From Pseudisothecium myosuroides (lineage: Eukaryota > Streptophyta > Bryopsida > Hypnales > Lembophyllaceae): a stretch of DNA of 64,000 nucleotides. A program made the position numbers and the translations under genes. The notes beneath the pieces were generated by a model. The model was not told the origin of the DNA. It saw nothing but the letters and a program-made list of their open reading frames with translations, and ran no database searches. The stretch spans positions 7,531,321-7,595,320 of the forward strand of contig OX637289.1 in the NCBI GenBank assembly GCA_951799445.1, given 5' to 3'. Positions 12,428-22,291 of the stretch are shown here, in pieces (the stretch's first letter is position 1; each line of letters begins with the position of its first letter).

Positions 12428-13828
12428 ATGTAAGGCTACTGTGGACATTAGGCATTGTTCCAGAAAGAATGTAGAGGGCCACATGAACAATGTAAGATTC
12501 TTATTCTCTCTGAAAAGTGGATTCCTTGAACTTCAAATATATCCCAATGAATTATGTTACTTTATTGTCAATGGGGGTGATTGCAAGAAACACTTAGTAC
12601 TATTTTTGTCACATGTAGCCAGTTGATTTGTTTTTTGAGCACAACTTTTTCATTTTGGATCCAAATGACTCAAGATTTGTAAAGCAAGTACTCATAACCA
12701 TTATACACTTTGTCTAATTTTTTGATAATTTTAAAAAATATGTTACTATTTAAAGACAGACCCCAATTTTATGTCACACTTGCCAGTTTTGTTTCTTAGT
12801 ACTATTTAGTACCCAAAAAAACGAATTTGGAGCTGAAATTTGGAGAAAATGGTCTTCTAGTAGATTTACAGCTTTGCGGGGAAGGAATTCTAAAAATAGT
12901 TATTTTTGTATTGTGTGGAAGTCCACAAAGTGAACTTCTTTCTGCTTGCATTTTAGAACATGTAAAATATTATTTTGGTGGATTTTTGTTTAATGACCAT
13001 CTCCATAAAGTTCTTACAAATGGCCAATTTTTATTTATTTATTTAATTTTTTTCCCTATTTTTAACTAATTAAAGCATCAAGTATCTATTTTCTTAAAAT
13101 TTAGCACTTCTCTAGTTCTTCCACTAAAAGAATTTTTTTATGCTTTTCCTTTGGTGGTTATCTTCATCTTAAAGGTATATATATTGGTCATATTTTTATA
13201 TTTATTTAAAATTATTTTTCTAATTTTAAAGTACTCTAAAAAAAAAAACAATTTTACTTGAAAACGCAACAAATAGTACAGGTGTTTCTTGCAATCACCC
13301 ATGGTTGGGATCTTGCATAGTATTGGACATGTGTTGGAGCGTTTCTCTCAATTAGAACTTTATTAAGCATGCAACATCATGTATTGCCTCTTTGTTACAT
13401 TGTTAATTGCAACCTAAACACTTCATTGATAGTAGAAGGATGATGACCTTAGCTTCCCTGCAACTCTATCTTAGAATTTTTGAATTTGCTACTCTCGTTG
13501 TGAACTTGTTAGAGGCCACTAAAACATGGGATTTGCATAGCTCATTGGAGAATCATGCCTAAGACAACTAGAACTTTGCACCTTTTGTGGATGTCTTGAT
13601 AAGAAAAATTTACTACAGGAAGTGTGGATTTCCTTGAGCAAAATGTCCAGAGAGAAAGCCAAAAGGAGATATGTGGATTTGCTGTTCGAGGTGCTGCCTA
13701 AATGGAAGAAATGGAGCGCAGATTATAGCGAGGGTAGGGAGGAGCACGAGAGTAAGGCCGACAGGCTTGTGAAAGCATTCAAAGCAAGATTGGCCTCGAG
13801 TAAACCTACACAAATTTCTAGGTTATAG
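12428..13828 (+). pseudogene. Partial acyl-CoA-binding-protein-like gene (two exons)
   Basis: Two exons join in phase: 12428-12491 (after 'gttgcag', before 'gtaaga') and 13619-13828 (after 'ctacag', ending TAG). They encode the middle and C-terminal part of an acyl-CoA-binding domain. The first exon gives 'CKATV', matching the family's YKQATVG region. The second gives 'VWISLSKMSREKAKRRYV', matching the AW-x-x-L-x-x-MS-x-E-x-A-x-x-x-Y helix, followed by 'LPKWKKW', which corresponds to the 'YPAW' region of large plant ACBPs. No N-terminal helix exon was found. The lysines of the family's YK and KW motifs, which contact the CoA phosphate, are not in place (CKAT and NNEVW instead). It is therefore either a pseudogene, a diverged member, or a gene whose first exons I missed. 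Confidence 0.5.
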
Positions 13829-14649
13829 ATGTACTCTAATGTTAAGTTACGTAGTCTTGAACATTTATTACTATTTCAAAGTTTAGTGACCAATTTAGGC
13901 ACCGTATGTGGTGGAGACATTTTTTTGTTGTTCCAAAGAATTTTTTGTAATTCATGGAACCAAGTATGGGGACTTATTGCATGGATGTTAATGACTTAGA
14001 AGACTGGTTTCAATGGTGCATTTTAATAGGCACTCAAACTGAACGACTTTATTTTAATTGAAAACAAACGTCTGGTGTGGGAAGAGTGGACTCTGTGCAG
14101 TGCATTCTTGAGACTTGATTTATTTAATGGCCTAAGAGTTCGATAGTTGATTCCATTCTTGGCTCTCATATGGAATCTTTGATGGCGAGGGATGGTGTTG
14201 ATTCTATTTCTGGAGGTCTCACATTGTGTTGCCGATTGCCCAGGTTAAGAACTATGTTTATTAGAGAAGTTAATCTTGGAGAGGAGACTGGTCCCATCAC
14301 CAATTATACAAGATGGCCGAATTGAAATAGAATGGGATTTGACTGTATTCCATCAACGGAGACGATAACTAAATTGATTTGGGGCATTAAGTCTTATTTA
14401 ATGATTTAACGAAATTGACCTCAGTTATTCAATTCCTCAAGCTTTTGCACTGTCGCATGAATGTCTCCATTGGGTTGCAATGTACTAGTACATGTTTCAA
14501 ACTTTCAATGAGCAAAAGAATTACGCACTCTTGGATATGGCTTCATAGATACCATATAATTATGTTTGGTGTACAATTTGTTAGTTACGACATGCCTAGT
14601 CAGACGAAGGGAAGTACATACTGGCATGGGCTGACTGGTGATTGTGCAG

Positions 14650-15090
14650 GGGTGCAATGGATCCTTGTTGCTGGATGATGCGCCCGGCATCAGGTACGGG
14701 ACATTTCATTCTCGATGCTTAATCAATTAGTTTATGGTCCTTATTGCTAATATTTAGTAGTTTTTGGCATGCTTCATTTGAATTAAACCTCAGTGGAAGG
14801 ACCTAGAGTTTTTGACTTCACCAGTTTGTTGCTCAAACCACCCCATGATCTAATGTAATTGACGGTTGAATTAGGTGCCAAATTGTTACTGGCAATACAA
14901 TACTTGACACCAACATCAACGCTGGGTATCGGGCGAAGCTTGCCAAAGCAGATGATCCCTCGATTGCAGATCCATTGCTGACTTTGCAGATCTTAGACTT
15001 GAAAATTCCAGGTAAATTCAACAACAAGTACTTCAAAAATTTGCAGTTGCAGTTGAATTTCGAAGTCATGATTTCTAGACACAAGTACTA
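14650..15090 (+). CDS. Unidentified coding segment, two exons
   Basis: An exon at about 14650-14693 (after 'gattgtgcag', before 'gtacgg') joins in phase to 14875-15090 (after 'gaattag', ending TAA). The join completes an AGG codon. The second exon is a 70-codon stop-free frame with balanced codon use, and the minus-strand frame over it is only a shadow. The peptide contains 'DDAPGIRCQIVTGNTIL' and then 'LLTLQILDLKIPGKF' before a basic tail. Upstream exons were not found. The opening 'CNGSLLL...PGIRCQIV' vaguely recalls secreted beta-sandwich proteins such as the Ole e 1/phylloplanin group, but this is too weak to name. It may be the 3' end of a longer gene or of a relic. Confidence 0.45.
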
Positions 15091-15175
15091 AGAATGTCTT
15101 CTGAGCTTCTGGCTTCACACAGTTTGGGACAAGCTACTGCTACCTAGGGTCACTACCCCTTGAAATGTAAATTCT

Positions 15176-15276
15176 GACAAAACACCCACTTAAGAAGATG
15201 TAAAACGTGAACCACCCACATCACAAGATGCTAAACTCGACGGAACGCCCACTTTACAAATGTAAAAGTAATTGCA
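15176..15276 (+). repeat. Degenerate ~34-bp tandem repeat, three copies
   Basis: Three imperfect units share 'a(a/c)c(a/g)cccac(t/a)t' and 'gatg(t)aaa'. They lie in the presumed 3' flank of the preceding coding segment. Confidence 0.4.
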
Positions 15277-15613
15277 AAGTCTTAGATCAATCTGTGTCAG
15301 AAGTTGCAGTGGCTCTACATAAGTAGATGCGTAACTAGCATAATAACTGTCTCATTCTAAAAGTAAGGCAACAACCTGGAAAGACAATGAAACCAACGAA
15401 GGAAAAACAAGCAGGGACACAAACAAATACGCTCGCCAAAAGTTCTTGATTCTCATTTCATTCTACAATATATTGTAAAGTTACACGCAACTACATTGAT
15501 ATTGTTATAGATGACATCCTCCCCAATCTTCTGACAAGAGAATCTTAGTTGATGATTGATGATGTATTATGGTATAGGGCTTGGAAGAAAGACCCATTCT
15601 TCATGCATATGTT

Positions 15614-15835
15614 CACTATAAAAGAAACGGGTGTTTTCAGTGAGCTTTTAAGTATAGTCCTAAACATAAGATTGTAAATAATGGCCTTTAAGGAGATTTT
15701 TAATAAAAATTTATTAGAAACACATGTAATCCTAGTAAATTTTTACTGAAAATCTTTTTAAAGGTCATTACTTATAATCTTATGTCTAGGACTATACTTA
15801 AAAGCTCATTGAAAACACCCCTTTCTCTTATAGTG
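15614..15835. mobile_element. CACTA-type foldback miniature element with 3-bp duplication
   Basis: A 222-bp element whose two halves are near-perfect inverted repeats of about 95 bp. The left end reads CACTATAAAAGAAACGGG and the right end, reverse-complemented, reads CACTATAAGAGAAAGGGG. It is flanked by GTT on both sides (15611-15613 and 15836-15838). A CACTA terminus with a 3-bp target duplication is the hallmark of the CACTA (En/Spm) superfamily. There is no coding capacity, so this is a miniature non-autonomous copy. Confidence 0.75.
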
Positions 15836-16744
15836 GTTGATCAAATTTGCAATTTTAAATGGCAATATTGTATTTGATTGTTCAATCGCAACATATACAT
15901 AGTTTTTTATTGTGGTTACTATTAGTTTTAATTTGTCCTTATTAGTCTTCTTTATTTGTTCACAATGATCTTTGGATGATTAGAACTTGACACTCTTTAG
16001 GTGTCACAATACATGTATGTTGTAAGGTGGGTTGACATGTCCTAGTTTTTGAGAAAGGTACACTAATTTTTACAACAAAATTGCAACCATTAATAATAAA
16101 GGTAATGATTGAGGTTCACAAAAAGCAACAATTGGACAAGAAGGTCATTCCTAATTTAGAGGATGATGAAGGTTTTTCAATACTAGAATATAGAAACTTT
16201 ACATAAGAGAATGATTATTAGCCCTGCTAAACCTTTCCAATTGCCTATTTAAGTAGGAAAACCAGCTCGGGAATTAATAAAACCTCCCTTGTTCCACTGA
16301 AATCTCACAGTTTTAAAGTAGTGGTGCTCAAGTGGTTTCACAATGACATGACATATCTGCAATTCATAATAATGAAGACATGAGTTTTTTGTCTTTTACT
16401 GGTTGTAAGTAGAATAGAGCACTTTACTCATGTCAAACATTGTGTGCTGTATTTTTTGGTGATTTGTATATTTTGGTTTAAAGTGGGAAGATTAAAAAGG
16501 TTGATATCCATTTTAATTTATTTGGTTTGTAATCCTTGTATTATTATTATTTGTTTATCCTTTGTGCACTCAATTTTGAATGTTTGGTTGATTTGACTAC
16601 CATGACACAAAGTCTCTATTTCAAACCTAAAATACATTTGACTTCACATTCACAAAAATTGGAAGTATCAGTCTCTTACATGGTTTTAAGTCCTCAATTC
16701 TAATAGCTAAAACAGTCAAACTTGTAACTGTTCTCTCAAACAAC

Positions 16745-16985
16745 AATACTAGTATGTGAGCCCAAGAATGCGAGCTTGTGAGCATTGAGCGTACAATCTT
16801 GGTACCTATAATATGGATACCACACACTATAGAAGGTGTATGTATCATAAACACTATATGGGTATTTGTAATATATATATATATATATATATCCTATAAT
16901 CATAAACGGTTTCTATAGTATACACCTATAATATAGGTGTGTAGTATTCTAGGCTCATGGGCTCACACTCTTGTGCTTACATAAT
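16745..16985. repeat. Imperfect inverted repeat with central (TA)n microsatellite
   Basis: 'tgtgagccca' near 16755 is mirrored by 'tgggctcaca' near 16965. Inside these, 'acctataatatgg...ctatag' is mirrored by 'ctatag...ctataatataggt', around a (TA)11-like run at 16871-16892. It looks like an old foldback element; no clear target duplication was found. Confidence 0.45.
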
Positions 16986-17214
16986 AGCAACCTTCTTCTC
17001 TCAAAACAAGGATTCTTGTCAATGTTGAATTAAGGCTATATGACCAAAAAGAACAATTTTTAATTGGTAAAGAGTCTTTTGCAATCCATGGCATCATTGG
17101 TTGCTTCAGGTGTATTCTAGTTGAATACCACCCTTTAGAGCAAATCTGCCATTTGGCTTGAGTTATGAGTATTAGACAATGTGCAAAAAAAAGAAGCAAA
17201 AAACTAGTCTTTAA

Positions 17215-17851
17215 CCCCTAAATGCCCAAGGCACCAAATTTTGGTGTCGAAGATACTTTGAAGTCAAATAAAACCTAACCAAGTTGCTATTTTTAGTAGT
17301 TTGCATTTTTATAAAATTCTCTTTGAAGTCTAGTTTTAGCTTCAAAAATCCGATCTTGAAAATGATTGATTATGATTTTTCTATTCAAGATTTTGTGCAA
17401 GGGTACCCATTGTAATCTTGACTTTCCATAGTGTTGAGGGCTCTTGGAAATGAGCCTCAAATACACTAGATCTTGGAGAAAAAATCACATTAGAAATTCA
17501 TTTTAAAAAACTGTAGAGTAGATTTTGAGAAGCCATAAATTGATTGGGGTTATGCACGTTAGGCCCTTTAACCTCATATTTTTTTGGTGATCAACTTTTT
17601 AGATTTGACATGAGAAAAAAGGATTGAAAAAATTTCATAGTTTTAACACCCTTATGATCAAACATTATAATCTTTCAAACCATAAGTGATATTGTTGTGT
17701 TTTCTTTTCCTATGTGATCTCTAACATGTCTAGTTTGAATTTGCACGGTTACTATTTTTAAAAAATTGATACAATTTATCAAAATATTGGCTTTTTGTTC
17801 AATTTAGAGCAAATTTCAGGAAGCTCAAAACAGGCCTTGGGCATTTAGGGG
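17215..17851 (+). mobile_element. TTAA-flanked inverted-repeat element, family B, copy 1
   Basis: A 637-bp element bounded by TTAA at 17211-17214 and 17852-17855. The termini are an 18-bp perfect inverted repeat, CCCCTAAATGCCCAAGGC. The interior is AT-rich and non-coding, and a sister copy in the same orientation lies at 46223-46871. Its architecture (TTAA plus CCCC ends) matches family A, but most of the interior sequence differs. Confidence 0.8.
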
Positions 17852-17855
17852 TTAA

Positions 17856-19195
17856 ATACAAGTTATTGATGATCTTACAAAATCCATTTATGGATTTCAA
17901 ACCATTTGAAGATAACAATCTTCATTTCATTAATTAATAGAGCTATCCTAAAAAATTTGAAATGTTGCCCCATATTTGGTCTAATGCAATCTAATCACAT
18001 AGAATTGTCCTCTTTCCAAATTGAGTTTTAGATCCCACCTTTGCAACTTTGGATCACAAAGAGAATTTAAAAGTTTTTTAGCACCACATGAATGCCGTAA
18101 GAGTTTTAGACCCTCACAAAATTACAGTTTCTACAAAGAGTTCATTGGATTAGCAATGGTGGAGGTTCTACTTGCTTTTGCACATTAGAAGACTTTTGAT
18201 TGCTTGAAGTCAAAATAAATACCACGAGTATTCTGACCCAAATAAAATTTGAGCAACTCTGGCAAAACCATGAGCATGTATTAAGATAGGATGTCCTTAA
18301 ATTAACTTGATTCTAAATGTGTTCCCTATCTAGGAATGAGTGGCATACTCCTTGAGATATCTATTACTGTTGCTTAAATGGGCAATTTATGGACCCCCTA
18401 ACTTGCTGCATCTGAACCACTTCTCTAAATTCGAATGTGGTCGAATCAGGTTCATCAAGAGCAGCCCACTCAACAGCAACTTAAAAGTTACAAAAGCAGC
18501 TTGAAATGTCCAATCTTCATCTGGCTCAGAGGAAGTAAGCTAAGGATAAAATCCCTTTAGGAATCCTTGCATAACTCCCAGAAAACCAATCTAGCAATCT
18601 TGACACGGCCTCAGGAGAGCATTCTAGTCTACCATTCCATTCAAGATTTTTTCGTCACTCAAATTCTATAGGATACAGGAGAATTCTTCATTCATACAGC
18701 AAGGCCTCATAATTTGAAAGGACTGGAGTAAAAAAGTAAGCAGAACTAAATTAAACAGTTAGCACAATTCACATATTCACAAAACTGGTAGAAACTGTCT
18801 GCATACACAACCTGCAATAAAAATTGATAAAGCGACGATAATTCTGTGTTGGTCACTTAGCACAAAAAAAAGAAAGTATCGTCACAGTTAGAACTCACAC
18901 ACAGATTGCATACATGTTATGTTTCATTCCGCTCATACTTGATGCAAATTTCCAAATGAATGCTGCAAAATCATTGTAAACAAACCTAAGAAACTGGCGG
19001 TCTGTGAAATTCATGTAATTTTTCCGTCGTAGATACAAATGAGGGACTCTGCTCTAGGCTTGGTTTACAGAGCTAGAGGCGACCTCGATGATCATCCGGA
19101 CTGTCGCTACTCTTGAGATCGAAGAACTAATAATCAAATTTAGCTTCGTAAACTGAAAGAAAAAGAATGGTGCTCTGATCATGCAGGAAACATAA
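17856..19195. other. Non-coding stretch downstream of bL27c gene
   Basis: No convincing exon. The part nearest 19.0-19.2 kb is probably 3'UTR of the minus-strand bL27c gene. The region 18.4-18.7 kb is less AT-rich but stop-dense on both strands. Confidence 0.4.
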
Positions 19196-20342
19196 CTAGC
19201 AAAGAGCCTTCTCTTGGGACTCGTCCACACTCTCAGCAGAAGCCACGGCCAAGCTAGGCTCAAATATTTCGGTGCCTTCCTGGTAAGCCCTGCGACGCTC
19301 GCGACGCTCCCTGTAAAACTCTCGCCGCCTTACACGCCTGCTGTTAGGGTTTTCCACCTTCACTTCGGTCACTGGATACACGCTAATCTGCAAGTTCGCG
19401 AAACAGCGGTAAATCAATTCCAACTGACAAATTTGCCAATGTGAGTAAGATATGACCGAATCTGAGTTTCTGGAAAACGGAATATTTTCGTTCTCACAAT
19501 TTTCAATTGCGTTTTTGATTGCCTTACACTGCTCTCTTTCAATTCCGTTTCAGAATCTGTCCTTAAGTACATATACAAAGACTGAAAAACGATAACAAAA
19601 TAAAGGGTTCTAGGTTATAATAAATTAGAAACCGGAGAACGAGAATATCCATTTTCCCGTAAACTAGGACCAAATGAATCTTAGGTTAGGTGCACTAGGG
19701 TTCAAGAACCTACCAACACAATGGCTAAGATTTGTGGCAAAACTGGACAACCGTGATGATTTACCATCTTCAAGCATTCTGCATTGCATCTACTGTCCAT
19801 CGAATTCTAATAAGATAAATCATGATGGATTTCAAATTAGCAAGATATACGAGAACAAGAACGCAATTTTCAAGAAACAGCACGCACCTTCTTCCTGTCA
19901 GGTCCGAATTTCTCAAATTTCACAAGCCCGTCGATCAACGAATAGATAGTGTAATCCCTTCCAATTCCGACGTTCTTACCGGGGTGGAACTGCAGACATG
20001 AAATTATCAAAGGTTATCCTCTGTCACCAATGCTTCCACACAAAAATTCACAACACAGGCAATGTACTTCACCTTAGTACCCCGTTGGCGCACAATGATA
20101 GCCCCGGGCTGAGCAGCCTGGTCCCCATAAATCTTCACACCGAGCATCTTCGGCTTGGAGTCTCGGCCATTCTTGGTACTCCCAGACCCCTTCTTATGCG
20201 CAGCTTCGATAACAAGTCCAGGGGACGAAACGGAAGCCGTTTCCGCAGTCGCAGTGGGAAACCTAGAATCACCCGCAAAAATGGACGACGCAGCGCTGGA
20301 GGAAAGGGAGAGACCTGAGAAGACGCTAGAGAGCGACGCCAT
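19196..20342 (-). CDS. RPL27: Plastid 50S ribosomal protein bL27c (three exons)
   Basis: Nuclear gene for the chloroplast large-subunit protein bL27, which sits next to the peptidyl-transferase centre. Minus-strand exons are 20342-20073, 19989-19888 and 19387-19196 (stop TAG). All junctions are in phase, giving 187 aa. The start is the ATG at 20342; the in-frame codon further upstream (20366) is TTG. Residues 1-47 are Ser/Ala-rich, as in a chloroplast transit peptide. The mature core then shows '[16 protein letters not shown]', '[10 protein letters not shown]', '[11 protein letters not shown]', '[20 protein letters not shown]' and '[12 protein letters not shown]', all diagnostic of L27. The long C-terminal tail is rich in Arg and then acidic, as is usual for plant plastid L27. 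The gene is transcribed divergently from the pirin gene. Confidence 0.95.
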
Positions 20343-20510
20343 GGCTGCCAACAATTGTGCCCCCAAGGTGTCCCAAAATTGCTGTGAAGCTCACAACACA
20401 AGAGTGCTCACAAGCCAGTCCTCGTTCAGGGGGATAAGGTGATCTCGCGGCAGACACCCGCACCGGGTTCTTATCCCGGGTACCGATACCCTACGTGTAG
20501 GTCAGTTTCG
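20343..20510 (-). promoter_or_regulatory. GC-rich upstream region of bL27c gene
   Basis: This block immediately upstream of the bL27c start is far more GC-rich than its surroundings. It contains a small hairpin, 'accggg-ttcttat-cccggg', at about 20461-20482 and an ACGT-core palindrome 'tacgtgta' near 20492. It probably covers the 5'UTR and core promoter. No TATA box is evident. Confidence 0.4.
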
Positions 20511-20894
20511 TAAATAATTAGGAAAAAATTGGAACATGTCTAAAATATGAAAAATTGTACAAGTAATTCTGAAAATCTGAGAAAATTTCATTGTCGCCAA
20601 ATTTGAATATTCAAAAATTATTCTTGAGAAAATTTAGAAAAATGAACACATGGACACATGAATAAAAAAGACATTATTGCGATGAGGAGTGTTGAAAAAT
20701 TTGGATGAGTGACGTGCCAAAAGTTAAGAAAATCTAATAAGGCTGCCAAATTTTCCACAAGCCAAAATTAAAGTATTTCATCACCGAGGTACTGAAACCG
20801 ACCTGAACGTATGGTATATCCTGATTCTAAGCCTGGCCAATGTTCCTATACCAGACGGCTCTACTGCAATCAAGAAGATGCCATCCCCTTCATC

Positions 20895-21910
20895 ACAAGC
20901 TAGAGTGAATTGACCCCTTCATCGCCCTGCAATTTATCTTTGGGAAAACATTGAAATTTTTTATTTGCAACACATGATGAAATTTTGAAATTTTGAATTC
21001 ATATTTGCAATCAAAGGCCCCAAGTTAAATAGGAGAGGTGAAGAAATACTAAAATACATAGCATACAATAGAGGGCAATTCTTACATTTATCCTTGGCTG
21101 GCTGGGACAATAAGGGGGTCAATCCTCCCTGAGTATTCATCACAGCCAGGGTGAACCAATCCCCTCGCTCATCCCTGATTTTCTTCCTAGGGATAACACA
21201 AGAACTATTTATTTCCCATACATCATAAAATTTGCAAATTTTCAATTCATATTTGCAATTAGAGCCCCCCAAATTAGCTAGGATTGGTGTAGAAAGTAGA
21301 TTAATCAAGCACAAAATACGGTAGAGGGCCTTTTCTTTAGCACCCCTGACAAAAAAGCTGGGACTTGGGGACTGGGGAGGACTAGAGAGGGGTTTGTCAC
21401 AATTGAATCTAAAGTAGTGCAACGAGCCTCTTGCGGAAGTAAAGCCAGGGGTGAATGTACAAAAAAAGACCCCCTATTTTGTGCCGTCTCTAAGGTTGGT
21501 TCTAGACCTCTCCTCGCTGACTTGGGGTCTCTAATTGCAAATATAAACTCAGAATTTGCAAATTTTATCATGCCTTGTAAATAAAAAGTTCCTACGTTTC
21601 CTCCAGGGATAAAACGGCCTCCACAAGAGGCTCGTCATGCTACTTTGGACTCGACCATCCGTCAGGTCGGGGTGAACTCGCCCCCTCACTTGGCCTCCCA
21701 AATCATTCCAGGGGTGTATGTGAAAAACAACAACTATTTAGAGCCATATTAAATCTAAGATCTTCATCTTTGCTAGCTAATTTGGGGCTTCTGATTGCAG
21801 ATATGAATTCAGAATTTGCAAATTTTATCAAGTGTGGCAAATAAAAAACTTCAGGGTTTTCCCTAGAGGCCGAGCGAGGGGGTCAGTTCACCCCGGCCGT
21901 CCGTCACCCT
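20895..21910. repeat. Four-copy repeat in the bL27c/pirin divergent intergenic region
   Basis: Copies lie at about 20900-21030 and 21145-21290 (forward) and about 21500-21615 and 21775-21905 (reverse). Each contains a 'gggtgaa(c/t)(t)...cccct' end, a 'ctagggataa'-like middle, and 'aaaatttgcaaatt...gaattcatatttgcaat' followed by a C-rich 'ggccccaaatta' segment. The forward and reverse pairs face each other, making a large imperfect inverted repeat of ~1 kb. It is non-coding. Confidence 0.6.
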
Positions 21911-22197
21911 TCTTCCGCGCAGCTCCCCATTCACACATCGTCCCAAAAACCTCCAACAAATGCGGCGCACACATCCAAAAAATTCGCTACAGACACCCAA
22001 AGTCCCCCAGCTCTTCCAATTGTCATCGCCCATGGCGGCATGGCCATCCCTTGCTCTCGGAAAAAAGGACGCTGTCCGCCCTCCCGGCAGCTTCGCCCGC
22101 ACCTCCCGAAGCCACGCTCTGATTGCGCGCCCGCCAGCCCGCCGTTTATCCGAACCCCCGCTGGAAGACTGATCTGTCGTTCTCGCTCGCTTACTTG

Positions 22198-22203
22198 TAT
22201 AAA
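22198..22203 (+). promoter_or_regulatory. TATA box of pirin gene
   Basis: TATAAA within 'cttgtataaattg' lies 94 bp upstream of the pirin ATG. This would place transcription start near 22230 and give a short 5'UTR. The surrounding 22050-22290 region is GC-rich, unlike the flanking repeats. Confidence 0.5.
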
Positions 22204-22291
22204 TTGCAGTCCAGTCCATGGATGCTCACTTGCACAGTGTGCGCCTCGCAGTCGATCTCGGTACAAAAGCCTCTAGCTGCTCGCTGTCCTG

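Noticed and set aside
16871..16892. (TA)n run as a possible origin or regulatory site
   Set aside because: It is a simple microsatellite inside a foldback-like repeat, with no associated feature.
20155..20442. Plus-strand open frames across the bL27c first exon
   Set aside because: They are antisense shadows of the bL27c coding exon and its GC-rich leader.
20441..20500. GC-rich hairpin region considered as a tRNA gene
   Set aside because: It cannot be folded into acceptor, D, anticodon and T arms, and it lacks A- and B-box consensus.
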